64,000 nt of DNA from Streptomyces sp. ERV7. Its GTDB lineage: Bacteria > Actinomycetota > Actinomycetes > Streptomycetales > Streptomycetaceae. The stretch lies in NCBI RefSeq assembly GCF_001653515.1, contig NZ_LYOY01000040.1, positions 1,054,001 to 1,118,000 on the forward strand, read 5' to 3'. This document shows, piece by piece, positions 47,926-55,898 of this stretch (position 1 is the first letter of the stretch; the number at the start of each line of letters is the position of its first letter). Below the pieces are notes generated by a model, which worked only from the letters and a program-made list of their open reading frames with translations, was not told the origin of the DNA and made no database searches. Position numbers and translations under genes: made by a program.

Positions 47926-48579
47926 GTGCTCTTGCTCGCCGTTGATACCGCCACCCCCGCCGTGACCGTCGCCCTGCACGACGGTACGGACGTCGTCGCC
48001 GAGACCAGCCGGGTGGACGCCCGCCGCCACGGGGAGCTGCTGCTGCCCGCCGTCCACCAGGTGCTCGCGGACGCCGGGCTCACGCTCGACGCCGTCACGG
48101 ACCTGGTCGTCGGGGTCGGTCCCGGCCCCTACACCGGACTGCGCGTCGGTCTGGTGACGGCCGCGACCTTCGGCTCGGTGCTCGGGGTGCCGGTCCACGG
48201 CCTGTGCACGCTCGACGGCCTGGCCTACGCCTCCGGCATCGAGGAGCCGTTCGTCGTCGCCACCGACGCGCGCCGCAAAGAGGTCTACTGGGCCCGCTAC
48301 GACGACTTCCGCAGCCGGGTGAGCGAGCCGTCCGTCGACCGGCCCGCCGAGATCGCCGAGCAGGTCGCCGGGGTGCCGGTGGTCGGCGCGGGCGCGCTGC
48401 TCTACCCCGAGGCGTTCCCGCACGCGCGCGGCCCCGAGCACCAGTCGGCGGCGGCGCTCGCCTCGCTGGCGGCGGAGAAGCTGGCGGCGGGCGCGGAGTT
48501 CCTGGCGCCGGTACCGCTCTATCTGCGCCGCCCGGACGCGCAGGTGCCCAAGAACTACAAGGTGGTCACCCCCCAGTGA
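47926..48579 (+). CDS. tsaB: tRNA t6A synthesis protein TsaB
   Basis: ASKHA-fold partner that dimerises with TsaD. 217 aa from GTG 47926. MLLLAVDTATPAVTVALHDG, RRHGELLLPAVHQVL and the conserved VVGVGPGPYTGLRVGLVTA. The stop overlaps the rimI start by the sequence GTGA. Confidence 0.96.
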   Translation: MLLLAVDTATPAVTVALHDGTDVVAETSRVDARRHGELLLPAVHQVLADAGLTLDAVTDLVVGVGPGPYTGLRVGLVTAATFGSVLGVPVHGLCTLDGLAYASGIEEPFVVATDARRKEVYWARYDDFRSRVSEPSVDRPAEIAEQVAGVPVVGAGALLYPEAFPHARGPEHQSAAALASLAAEKLAAGAEFLAPVPLYLRRPDAQVPKNYKVVTPQ

Positions 48580-49070
48580 GCGTGGTGCTCCGTGAGATGC
48601 GCTGGTGGGACATAGAACCGGTGCTCGCGCTCGAACACGAGCTGTTCCCCGAGGACGCCTGGTCGGCGGGGATGTTCTGGTCGGAGCTCGCACACGCCAG
48701 GGGGCCGGGCGCGACCCGGCGCTATGTGGTCGCGGAGGACGGGTCGGGCCGGCTGGTCGGCTACGCGGGCCTCGCGGCCGCGGGCGGCCTCGGTGACGTC
48801 CAGACCATCGCCGCGGCCCGCGACCAGTGGGGCACGGGCCTGGGCGCCCGGCTGCTGACCGACCTGCTCAAGCACGCCACCGCCTTCGAGTGCGACGAGG
48901 TCCTGCTCGAAGTGCGAGTGGACAACACACGGGCCCAGAAGCTCTACGAGCGCTTCGGCTTCGAGCCCATCGGATTCCGGCGGGGCTACTACCAGCCGGG
49001 GAACGTCGACGCGCTCGTGATGCGCCTGATCGTCCAGGAACACGACCGAGAAACAGAAGAGACTGACTGA
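48576..49070 (+). CDS. rimI: Ribosomal protein alanine N-acetyltransferase RimI
   Basis: GNAT enzyme that acetylates the N terminus of S18 in E. coli. 164 aa from GTG 48576 overlapping tsaB. LREMRWWDIEPVLALEHELF, the acetyl-CoA motif ARDQWGTGLGARLLTDLLKH and LEVRVDNTRAQKLYERFGFE are present. The stop overlaps tsaD. Open frames extending back into tsaB are rejected. Confidence 0.95.
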   Translation: MSVVLREMRWWDIEPVLALEHELFPEDAWSAGMFWSELAHARGPGATRRYVVAEDGSGRLVGYAGLAAAGGLGDVQTIAAARDQWGTGLGARLLTDLLKHATAFECDEVLLEVRVDNTRAQKLYERFGFEPIGFRRGYYQPGNVDALVMRLIVQEHDRETEETD

Positions 49071-50176
49071 TGGCTGACGAACCGCTGGTACTCGGCATCG
49101 AGACCTCCTGCGACGAGACCGGCGTCGGCATCGTGCGCGGCACGACACTGCTCGCCGACGCCGTCGCGTCCAGCGTGGACACCCACGCCCGGTTCGGCGG
49201 TGTGGTGCCCGAGATCGCCTCCCGCGCACACCTGGAGGCGATGGTCCCCACCATCGAGCGCGCCCTGAAGACCGCCGGGATTTCCGCCCGGGACCTCGAC
49301 GGCATCGCGGTGACGGCGGGGCCGGGCCTCGCGGGCGCGCTGCTCGTCGGCGTCTCCGCCGCCAAGGCGTACGCGTACGCCCTGAACAAGCCGCTGTACG
49401 GGGTGAACCACCTGGCCTCGCACATCTGCGTCGACCAGCTGGAGCACGGGCCGCTGCCCGAGCCGACGATGGCGCTGCTGGTCAGCGGCGGCCACTCCTC
49501 GCTGCTGCTCGCGCCGGACATCACCGCGGACGTCCGCCCCATGGGCGCGACGATCGACGACGCGGCGGGCGAGGCCTTCGACAAGATCGCCCGGGTCCTG
49601 GACCTCGGCTTCCCGGGCGGCCCGGTGATCGACCGGCTCGCCAAGGAGGGCGACCCGACAGCGATCGCGTTCCCGCGCGGACTGAGCGGCTCGCGCGACC
49701 CGGCGTACGACTTCTCCTTCTCGGGGCTCAAGACGGCCGTGGCCCGCTGGATCGAGGCGAAGCGGAACGCGGGCGAGGAGGTGCCCGTCCGGGACGTGGC
49801 CGCCTCCTTCCAGGAGGCCGTGGTCGACGTCCTGACCCGCAAGGCGGTACGGGCCTGCAAGGACGAGGGCGTGGACCATCTGATGATCGGCGGTGGCGTC
49901 GCGGCCAACTCGCGGCTGCGCGCGCTCGCCCTGGAGCGGTGCGAGAAGGCGGGCATCCGGCTGCGGGTGCCCAGGCCCGGGCTGTGCACGGACAACGGGG
50001 CGATGGTGGCGGCGCTCGGCGCCGAGATGGTGGCGCGCAACCGGCCCGCCTCGGACCTGGATCTGTCGGCGGACTCCTCGCTGCCGGTGACGGACCCTCA
50101 TGTGCCGGGTACGCAGGGCCACGCGCACGACCACGACCATGTGCACGAGGTCAGCAAGGAGAACCTGTACGGATGA
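49070..50176 (+). CDS. tsaD: tRNA N6-adenosine threonylcarbamoyltransferase TsaD
   Basis: Transfers threonylcarbamoyl to A37 of tRNAs. 368 aa. GIETSCDETGVGIVRG, VVPEIASRAHLEAMVPTIE (metal-binding His), VTAGPGLAGALLVGVSAAKA, LVSGGHSSLLLA and IGGGVAANSRLRALA. The C terminus has an unusual His-rich tail (HVPGTQGHAHDHDHVHE). Start and end overlap rimI and the next gene by 1 and 4 nt, so the unit is translationally coupled. Confidence 0.97.
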   Translation: MADEPLVLGIETSCDETGVGIVRGTTLLADAVASSVDTHARFGGVVPEIASRAHLEAMVPTIERALKTAGISARDLDGIAVTAGPGLAGALLVGVSAAKAYAYALNKPLYGVNHLASHICVDQLEHGPLPEPTMALLVSGGHSSLLLAPDITADVRPMGATIDDAAGEAFDKIARVLDLGFPGGPVIDRLAKEGDPTAIAFPRGLSGSRDPAYDFSFSGLKTAVARWIEAKRNAGEEVPVRDVAASFQEAVVDVLTRKAVRACKDEGVDHLMIGGGVAANSRLRALALERCEKAGIRLRVPRPGLCTDNGAMVAALGAEMVARNRPASDLDLSADSSLPVTDPHVPGTQGHAHDHDHVHEVSKENLYG

Positions 50177-50439
50177 CCGTCGCCCTGATGTGGGAGGCGC
50201 GGGCGGCCCAGGGCCGGGGCGAGGAACTGCTCGCCTGGGCCCGCGCCCAGGCGCTGCCCTGCGCTCCGGTGCGCCATGAGGTCTTCGCGGCGCCCCAGGA
50301 CCGGGTGCTCGTGATCACCTGGTGGGACGCGGCGTACGACGCGGAGCTGCCCGAACTGCCGGAGCCCGACGGGGAGTTGGTGACCCGGGCGGTGCACCGC
50401 TGGCGCTTCGAGTCACGGGGAGTGGAACCTCCGGCCTGA
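50173..50439 (+). CDS. Small conserved-looking hypothetical protein
   Basis: An 88-aa frame whose ATG overlaps the tsaD stop (ATGA). MTVALMWEARAAQGRGEELL, PVRHEVFAAPQDRVLVITWW and LVTRAVHRWRFESRG suggest a small alpha-beta ferredoxin-like fold (monooxygenase-like, inference). Coupling to tsaD supports that it is real. No catalytic motif recognised. Confidence 0.75.
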   Translation: MTVALMWEARAAQGRGEELLAWARAQALPCAPVRHEVFAAPQDRVLVITWWDAAYDAELPELPEPDGELVTRAVHRWRFESRGVEPPA

Positions 50440-50500
50440 ATTCTGCATCGATCTGTACGCAGGGGGCGTATCGGTCGGCGGTTCGGACGGTTGGTTCACA

Positions 50501-51358
50501 GTGGGTAAGAAGAGCGCGGCAGCGGCGGGACTGGTTCTGACCGGGGTACTGCTGGCCACGGGCTGCTCCTCGTCGGACGGCGGCTCCGGGGGCGGTCCGG
50601 CCAGGAGCAGCGGTACGGCGGCCAAGCCTTCCGCGCCGGCCTCCGCCCCGGCCCAGGGCGCCGAGGACGGCGTCGCGGGCGCGGACGCGTACCGCAAGTG
50701 GGGCCTGAAGCCGCTGCCCGCGGCTCCGGCGGCGCCCGCGCGCAAGCCGGTGACGGCGAAGCCGGGCGAGGTCCCGGTGATCAGCGACATCCCCACCAAG
50801 CAGAAGATCGTCTTCCTGACGTTCGACGACGGGGCCGAGAAGGACCCCAAGTTCGTCGAGATGATGCGGGACCTGAAGATCCCCTTCTCGATGTTCCTCA
50901 CCGACGCGGCGATCAGTGCCGACAAGGGCTACTTCAAGCCGCTCCAGCAGCTCGGCAACGCCATCCAGAACCACACCCTGACGCACCCCAACATGCGTAC
51001 GGAGAGCGGCTCCCGGCAGCAGCACCAGATATGCGGCCAGCAGGAGAAGCTGGCCAAGGAGTACGGCAAGGCGCCCCGGCTCTTCCGGCCGCCGTACGGC
51101 AACTGGAACGAGGGGACGCGCGCGGCGGCCAAGGCGTGCGGGATCCAGTCGATCGTGCTGTGGCGCGAGTCGATGCAGATCCAGAACATGCAGTACCAGC
51201 GCGGCGACAAGAAGCTCCACCCCGGCGACATCATCCTGGCCCACTTCCGCGGCAAGAGTGAGCTCAAGGGCCACACGATGACCGAGATGACGGCGAACAT
51301 GCTCCGCCACATCCAGGAGCAGGGCTTCGCGGTGGCGCGCCTGGAGGACTACGTCTGA
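50501..51358 (+). CDS. Polysaccharide deacetylase family lipoprotein (first paralogue)
   Basis: A 285-aa lipoprotein. GTG 50501, signal peptide and lipobox LLATGC (Cys22), then a Gly/Ser/Ala-rich linker. The NodB domain (about 100-285) has motif 1 FLTFDDGAEKDP, motif 2 NHTLTHPNM, motif 3 RLFRPPYGNWNE and motif 5 DIILAHFRG. These supply the Asp and two His for the metal site. Family members deacetylate chitin, peptidoglycan or other glycans; the substrate here is unknown. It has a paralogue at 57197-58132. Confidence 0.92.
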   Translation: MGKKSAAAAGLVLTGVLLATGCSSSDGGSGGGPARSSGTAAKPSAPASAPAQGAEDGVAGADAYRKWGLKPLPAAPAAPARKPVTAKPGEVPVISDIPTKQKIVFLTFDDGAEKDPKFVEMMRDLKIPFSMFLTDAAISADKGYFKPLQQLGNAIQNHTLTHPNMRTESGSRQQHQICGQQEKLAKEYGKAPRLFRPPYGNWNEGTRAAAKACGIQSIVLWRESMQIQNMQYQRGDKKLHPGDIILAHFRGKSELKGHTMTEMTANMLRHIQEQGFAVARLEDYV

Positions 51359-51414
51359 GCCCGTGGGGCGGGCCTCGACGGGGGCCGGAGTCCGGACGCA
51401 CCGAGGAGCACACC

Positions 51415-51771
51415 ATGCCGCGCTACCTGTCGATGGTCCGCATCAACGAGGCCGACGCCCCCGCCGAGGGCCCCAGCCCCGAGCTGATGGAGCGGATGGG
51501 CCATCTGATCGAGGAGATGACCAAGGCCGGGGTCCTGCTCGACACCGCCGGGCTCACCCCCACCGCCCAGGGCACCAGGGTCACCTGGTCGGGCGGGAAG
51601 CTCTCGACGACCGACGGGCCGTTCACCGAGTCCAAGGAGGTCGTCGGCGGCTACGCACTGATGCAGTGCAAGGACATGGCCGAGGCGATCGAGTGGGCCA
51701 AGCGGTTCCTGACGATCCATGAGGAGCACTGGACGGTCACCTCCGAGATCCGCGAGATCTTCGAGGGCTGA
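51415..51771 (+). CDS. DGPF (YCII-related) domain protein
   Basis: A 118-aa protein with the signature STTDGPFTESKEVVGGYALM at about 62-81. DGPF proteins are the hallmark partners of ECF42 sigma factors, one of which starts 81 nt downstream on the same strand. ATG 51415 follows GAGGAGCACACC. The biochemical function of DGPF proteins is not established. Confidence 0.9.
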   Translation: MPRYLSMVRINEADAPAEGPSPELMERMGHLIEEMTKAGVLLDTAGLTPTAQGTRVTWSGGKLSTTDGPFTESKEVVGGYALMQCKDMAEAIEWAKRFLTIHEEHWTVTSEIREIFEG

Positions 51772-51852
51772 GCGCCCCTCGGGGCCTCTCGGGCCCACGT
51801 GCTCGCGGCCGGCGATTGCCGCCGGGCCGCCCGGGTGCTCTCATGACTGCCC

Positions 51853-53097
51853 GTGAGCACAGAAAAGGACGCGGTCGAGACCGTCTTCCGGATCGAGTCC
51901 CCGCGCATCATCGCCGCCGTCACCCGGATCGTGCGGGACGTCGGCATCGCCGAGGAGCTGGCGCAGGACGCGCTGGTCGCCGCCCTGGAGCGGTGGCCGG
52001 AGACAGGGGTCCCGGACAACCCGGGCGCCTGGCTCACGGCCACCGCCAGGCACCGGGCCGTCGACCTGGTGCGCCGCCGCGAGACGTACGCGCGCAAGCT
52101 CGCCGAGATCGGGCGCGACCTCGACGAGGCGGTGGCGGAGCCGGAGTTCGCGGCCGCCGAGGACACGGACACGATCGACGACGACCTGCTCCGGCTGATC
52201 TTCACCGCCTGCCACCCGGTGCTCTCCACCGAGGCGCGCATCGCCCTGACGCTGCGGCTGCTCGGCGGGCTGACCACCGACGAGATCGCCCGCGCCTTCC
52301 TCGCCCAGGAGGCGACCGTCGCCCAGCGGATCTCCCGCGCCAAGCGGTCGCTCGCCACGGCGGGAGTGCCGTTCGAGGTGCCGCACGGGCCGGAGCGCGA
52401 CGAGCGGCTCGCCTCCGTCCTGGAGGTCATCTACCTCGTCTTCAACGAGGGTTACTCGGCGACGGCCGGTGACGACCTGGTGCGCCCGGCGCTGTGCGAG
52501 GACGCGCTGCGGCTCGTACGCGTGCTGGCCGCTCTGATGCCCGAGGAGCCCGAGGCGCACGCGCTGGCCGCGCTCCTGGAGATCCAGGCCTCGCGGACGA
52601 ACACCCGCACGGACGCGACGGGCGCCCCCGTGCTGCTCGCGGACCAGAACCGCTCCCGCTGGAACCGGCTCCTGATCCGGCGCGGCTTCGCGGCCCTGAC
52701 CCGCGCGGGCGAACTCGGCGGCGCCCCCGGCCCGTACGCGCTCCAGGCCGCCATCGCCGTCTGCCACGCGCAGGCCGCCTCGTACGAGGAGACCGACTGG
52801 GCGGCGATCGCCACGCTCTACCGGCGGCTCGCGGCGATCGCCCCCTCCCCGGTGGTGGAGCTGAACCGGGCGGTCGCGGTGTCGATGGCCGAGGGCCCCG
52901 GGGCGGGCCTGGCGATCGTGGACGCCCTCGCCGCCGACCCGGCCCTGCGCGGCTACCACCTGCTGCCGAGCGTCCGGGGCGACCTGCTGGAACGCCTCGG
53001 GCGTACGGCGGAGGCCCGCGCGGAGTTCGCCCGCGCGGCGGGGCTGACGCGCAACGCGCGCGAGCGGGAGCTGCTGCGGGCGCGCGCGGCGGGGTGA
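51853..53097 (+). CDS. ECF42-type RNA polymerase sigma factor
   Basis: A 414-aa sigma factor. Region 2 lies at about 10-80 (AVTRIVRDVGIAEELAQDAL, ALERWPETGVPDNPGAWLTA, RHRAVDLVRR) and region 4 at about 125-180 (LGGLTTDEIARAFLAQEATV, AQRISRAKR). A long C-terminal extension with helical, TPR-like repeats (VIYLVFNEGYSATAGDDLVR, then ALQAAIAVCHAQAASYEETD and LNRAVAVSMAEGPGAGLAIV) replaces an anti-sigma factor. This layout plus the DGPF neighbour places it in ECF42. No anti-sigma gene is next to it. GTG 51853 is the start. Confidence 0.93.
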   Translation: MSTEKDAVETVFRIESPRIIAAVTRIVRDVGIAEELAQDALVAALERWPETGVPDNPGAWLTATARHRAVDLVRRRETYARKLAEIGRDLDEAVAEPEFAAAEDTDTIDDDLLRLIFTACHPVLSTEARIALTLRLLGGLTTDEIARAFLAQEATVAQRISRAKRSLATAGVPFEVPHGPERDERLASVLEVIYLVFNEGYSATAGDDLVRPALCEDALRLVRVLAALMPEEPEAHALAALLEIQASRTNTRTDATGAPVLLADQNRSRWNRLLIRRGFAALTRAGELGGAPGPYALQAAIAVCHAQAASYEETDWAAIATLYRRLAAIAPSPVVELNRAVAVSMAEGPGAGLAIVDALAADPALRGYHLLPSVRGDLLERLGRTAEARAEFARAAGLTRNARERELLRARAAG

Positions 53098-53205
53098 GGC
53101 CGGGCGTTCCCGCGGGCGGCCGATGAGTTTCGCGGGCGGGCCCGGTCTACCTTCCTGAGCCGCCGGTACCCGCCGGACGGCCCGGCCGAGAGGGAGGCAG
53201 TCCCC

Positions 53206-53694
53206 ATGTCCGCACAGAAGATCACGACGTTCCTGTGGTTCGACGACAAGGCCGAGGAGGCCGCGCGGTTCTACGTCTCCGTCTTCGGCGGGGACTCGCG
53301 GATCGCCGGGACCACGCGGTACACGGACTCGTTCCCCGACCAGGCCGGCCAGGTGATGACCGTCGACTTCGTGCTGGCCGGCCAGGAGTACACCGCGCTC
53401 AACGGCGGCAAGCAGGACTTCTCCTTCAATGAGTCCATCTCGCTCTCCGTCGACTGCGCGTCCCAGGAGGAGGTCGACGCGCTCTGGGCCACGCTGACCG
53501 CCGACGGCGGCGAGGAGGGGCCGTGCGGCTGGCTCAAGGACAAGTACGGCCTGTCCTGGCAGATCGTGCCGCGCGCGATGCGCGAGATCCTGTCGAGCGA
53601 CGACCGGGCGGCGGTGGACCGCGCGGTGGGGGCCATGATGAAGATGAAGAAGCTGGACGTGGCGGGGCTGCGGGCGGCGTACGAGGGGGAGTGA
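53206..53694 (+). CDS. VOC-fold (PhnB / 3-demethylubiquinone methyltransferase-like) protein
   Basis: A 162-aa protein of the vicinal oxygen chelate superfamily: KITTFLWFDDKAEEAARFYV, SVFGGDSRI, GQVMTVDFVLAGQEYTALNG, and LKDKYGLSWQIVPRAM. Such PhnB-like proteins often share operons with ECF42 and DGPF genes. ATG 53206 follows GAGAGGGAGGCAGTCCCC. The true substrate is unknown. Confidence 0.87.
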   Translation: MSAQKITTFLWFDDKAEEAARFYVSVFGGDSRIAGTTRYTDSFPDQAGQVMTVDFVLAGQEYTALNGGKQDFSFNESISLSVDCASQEEVDALWATLTADGGEEGPCGWLKDKYGLSWQIVPRAMREILSSDDRAAVDRAVGAMMKMKKLDVAGLRAAYEGE

Positions 53695-53737
53695 CGCCGT
53701 CGGCTCCCGGGCGCCGGGGCCGGCACCGCCGGTGGAG

Positions 53738-54601
53738 TCATCGCCGGTGCAGCAGCTCCACCACACCGGCCAGGCCCTCGTCACCGTGCCCGTCCTCGAC
53801 GCGGCGCCGCATCAGCGAGAAGAGCGGGGCGAGCAGCTCGGTGCTCACCCCCTGGGCGCGGCCGAGGCCCGCGAGCACGTCCTGGGCGGCGACCTGCATG
53901 GCGAGGCCGGACTCCGCCTTCGGGTAGGTGCCCTTGGCGGTCTGCGCCGCCATCTCCGGCAGACCGGCGGCCATCGCGCCCAGCCAGGGGACGAGCAGCG
54001 CGGTCGTGAACTCCTCCACGTCCGCGCCCGCCGAGCGCACCAGCGCCGCCGACTGGAGGAACCCGGCGAACATCCCGTACATCCCGGTCAGCAGCGCCAG
54101 GTCGTGCAGCGGCGCCTGCCCCGGGTCGTCGCCGAGGAAGACCGCGCGGCCGAACACCCCGAGCACCTCGCGGTGGGCCTCGAAGGCCGGGGTGGAGCCG
54201 CTGTAGAGCACCAGGGCCTCGGGGCGGCCGATCATCGCGGGGACGGCCATGACGCCGCCGTCGAGGTAGTCGGCGCCCAGCGCCCGTACCTTGACGGCCA
54301 GTTCGCGGGCCTCCTGGGGCGACCCGTTGGTGAGGTTCACGACGACGCGCCCGCGCAGGGCTGCTCCGGCGGTGTCCACCAGCGCGTGCACATCCGCGTA
54401 CCCGAGGACGCAGAAGACCACCAGGTCACCGGCCGCGGCGGCGTCGGCGACGCGCGCGGCCCGCAGCGCGCCGCGCTCGACGAGCGGGTCCGCCTTGGCG
54501 GGAGTGCGGTTCCAGACGGTGGTGGTGTGCCCGGCGGCGAGGAGGGCGTCGGCGAGGGCGGTGCCCATGGCACCCAGACCGACGACGGATACGGAACTCA
54601 T
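53738..54601 (-). CDS. NAD(P)-dependent beta-hydroxyacid dehydrogenase / imine-reductase-like oxidoreductase
   Basis: A 287-aa enzyme from ATG at 54601 with AAGGAG upstream. The Rossmann motif is VVGLGAMGTALADALLAAGH at about 6-25 with WNRT after the second strand, favouring NADPH. NLTNGSPQEARELAVKVRAL and YLDGGVMAVPAMIGRPEALV are typical of the 6-phosphogluconate dehydrogenase-like family that includes imine reductases. The catalytic Lys of hydroxyisobutyrate dehydrogenases is not obvious (GQAPLHDLALL in that place), which leans towards the imine-reductase type. Convergent with the VOC gene. Confidence 0.85.
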   Translation of the reverse strand: MSSVSVVGLGAMGTALADALLAAGHTTTVWNRTPAKADPLVERGALRAARVADAAAAGDLVVFCVLGYADVHALVDTAGAALRGRVVVNLTNGSPQEARELAVKVRALGADYLDGGVMAVPAMIGRPEALVLYSGSTPAFEAHREVLGVFGRAVFLGDDPGQAPLHDLALLTGMYGMFAGFLQSAALVRSAGADVEEFTTALLVPWLGAMAAGLPEMAAQTAKGTYPKAESGLAMQVAAQDVLAGLGRAQGVSTELLAPLFSLMRRRVEDGHGDEGLAGVVELLHRR

Positions 54602-54788
54602 GGCGGAACGCTCCTTGGCAGGGGGTGAGCTGGCGGATTCGCCGTCGCTCCCGAGTCTCGGCCGGTGTGCGGGGGAGCGACAAGTACCGACTTTCAAGTG
54701 GGTACTTACCGAAAAGTGCGTACGGGGGCGGGCTGCCGCGCAGCCGCCCCGTCGGCTGACGGCCGGGCTCCGAGGCGCCGGTAATCTC

Positions 54789-55424
54789 ATGCTCATGCCA
54801 TTCCGCACGCCCCTGCCACCGCCCCCGCCCCCGGTCGAGATCCGCGCCTGGCCCGACCGGAACGCGCTGCTCGTGGACCGTGCGGGCGTCCTGAACCACC
54901 TGGTGGCACGGCAGTTGGGGCCCGGACGGATCGTGGCGCACTGGGGCTGGGCGGTGCTGCTCGCCACCGGCTGGGCGTTCGTGGGGACGGCGTTCATCGC
55001 GTTCACCGAGGCACTGGACGTGCTGTCGATGCTGTTCGGGCTGGTCTGTCTGGTGATCGGGCTCGGCGCGGTGGTGCCGACGGCCGTGGCGATCGTGGCG
55101 GGTCTGCGCAAGGACGCGCGGATCCGTCGACTGCTCGTCCAGTGGGCCGAGTTGGACAGCCACCCCGCGACCGACGCCGGGCTGCGCGCCCCCGGTCTGA
55201 GCCTGGCGTGGCTGCTGCCGGGCGGGCTGATGTGCGCGGTGGGCCTGTTCGTGTGCGTGGCGGTCCCGGCGGAGGCGCGGCCGGGCGACGACACCTATGG
55301 CGTGGTGGTCCTGGGGATGGGCCTGGGCCTGGTGTGCTGGCTGACGGGCCTGATCGCCGTCACCAAGGCCCTGGCTCACCGCCGCTGGGCCCTACGGCTA
55401 CGGCCCTCCGCGCACCTATCCTGA
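54789..55424 (+). CDS. Hypothetical integral membrane protein
   Basis: A 211-aa membrane protein with four predicted helices: WAVLLATGWAFVGTAFIAF, FGLVCLVIGLGAVVPTAVAI, LAWLLPGGLMCAVGLFVCVA and VVVLGMGLGLVCWLTGLIAV. The N terminus is Pro-rich (TPLPPPPPPVEIRAWPDR) and probably cytoplasmic. Start could be ATG 54789 or 54795; neither has a strong ribosome binding site. No family recognised. Confidence 0.75.
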   Translation: MLMPFRTPLPPPPPPVEIRAWPDRNALLVDRAGVLNHLVARQLGPGRIVAHWGWAVLLATGWAFVGTAFIAFTEALDVLSMLFGLVCLVIGLGAVVPTAVAIVAGLRKDARIRRLLVQWAELDSHPATDAGLRAPGLSLAWLLPGGLMCAVGLFVCVAVPAEARPGDDTYGVVVLGMGLGLVCWLTGLIAVTKALAHRRWALRLRPSAHLS

Positions 55425-55469
55425 ACGCGCGTACGCACGTCGCACGGTTTCAGGGGGAAGGCGGCAACG

Positions 55470-55835
55470 ATGGAATGGTACTGGTGGGTCCTCATAGTCT
55501 TCTGGATGGGAGGCTTCGGCTGGGCGGCCGACACGGGCCGCACGGCCCTGCGCACCCGCCACGAACGCAGGATCGAACGCCTGGAGGCGGCCCGGCAGGA
55601 ACGTCTCGCCCTGGAGACGGCCAACCGCCCCCCGGAGCCCGTCTGCGGCTGCACCCACCACCTCGCCAAGCACGACAAGCAGGGCAAGTGCCACGAGCGG
55701 GTCGAGATCCCGGTCGCCTGGGACGAGTCCAAGCACCCGCTCCGCTACGAGTCGGGCCAGTGCAACTGCCAGCAGTACGTGGGGCCGCAGCCGCTGTCCC
55801 AGGTGTTCGCGGAGGAACTCACGGATCTGGCGTAG
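55470..55835 (+). CDS. Small membrane protein with Cys/His cluster
   Basis: A 121-aa protein starting MEWYWWVLIVFWMGGFGWAA, so it has one N-terminal membrane helix. A charged helix (RHERRIERLEAARQERLALE) follows. The C-terminal half has CGCTHHLAKHDKQGKCHE and, later, GQCNCQQYVG: five Cys and several His suited to binding zinc. ATG 55470 follows AGGGGGAAGGCGGCAACG. Function unknown. Confidence 0.8.
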   Translation: MEWYWWVLIVFWMGGFGWAADTGRTALRTRHERRIERLEAARQERLALETANRPPEPVCGCTHHLAKHDKQGKCHERVEIPVAWDESKHPLRYESGQCNCQQYVGPQPLSQVFAEELTDLA

Positions 55836-55898
55836 CCGTGCGGGGGCAGCGCTCCTGAGGGAGGGTGCCTGGCGTGGCGCGCCCGGGCGGTGTCGGGG

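Noticed and set aside
51359..51414. ECF42-type promoter before the DGPF gene
   Set aside because: No convincing TGTCGA-like -35 box at the right place; cannot be judged by eye.
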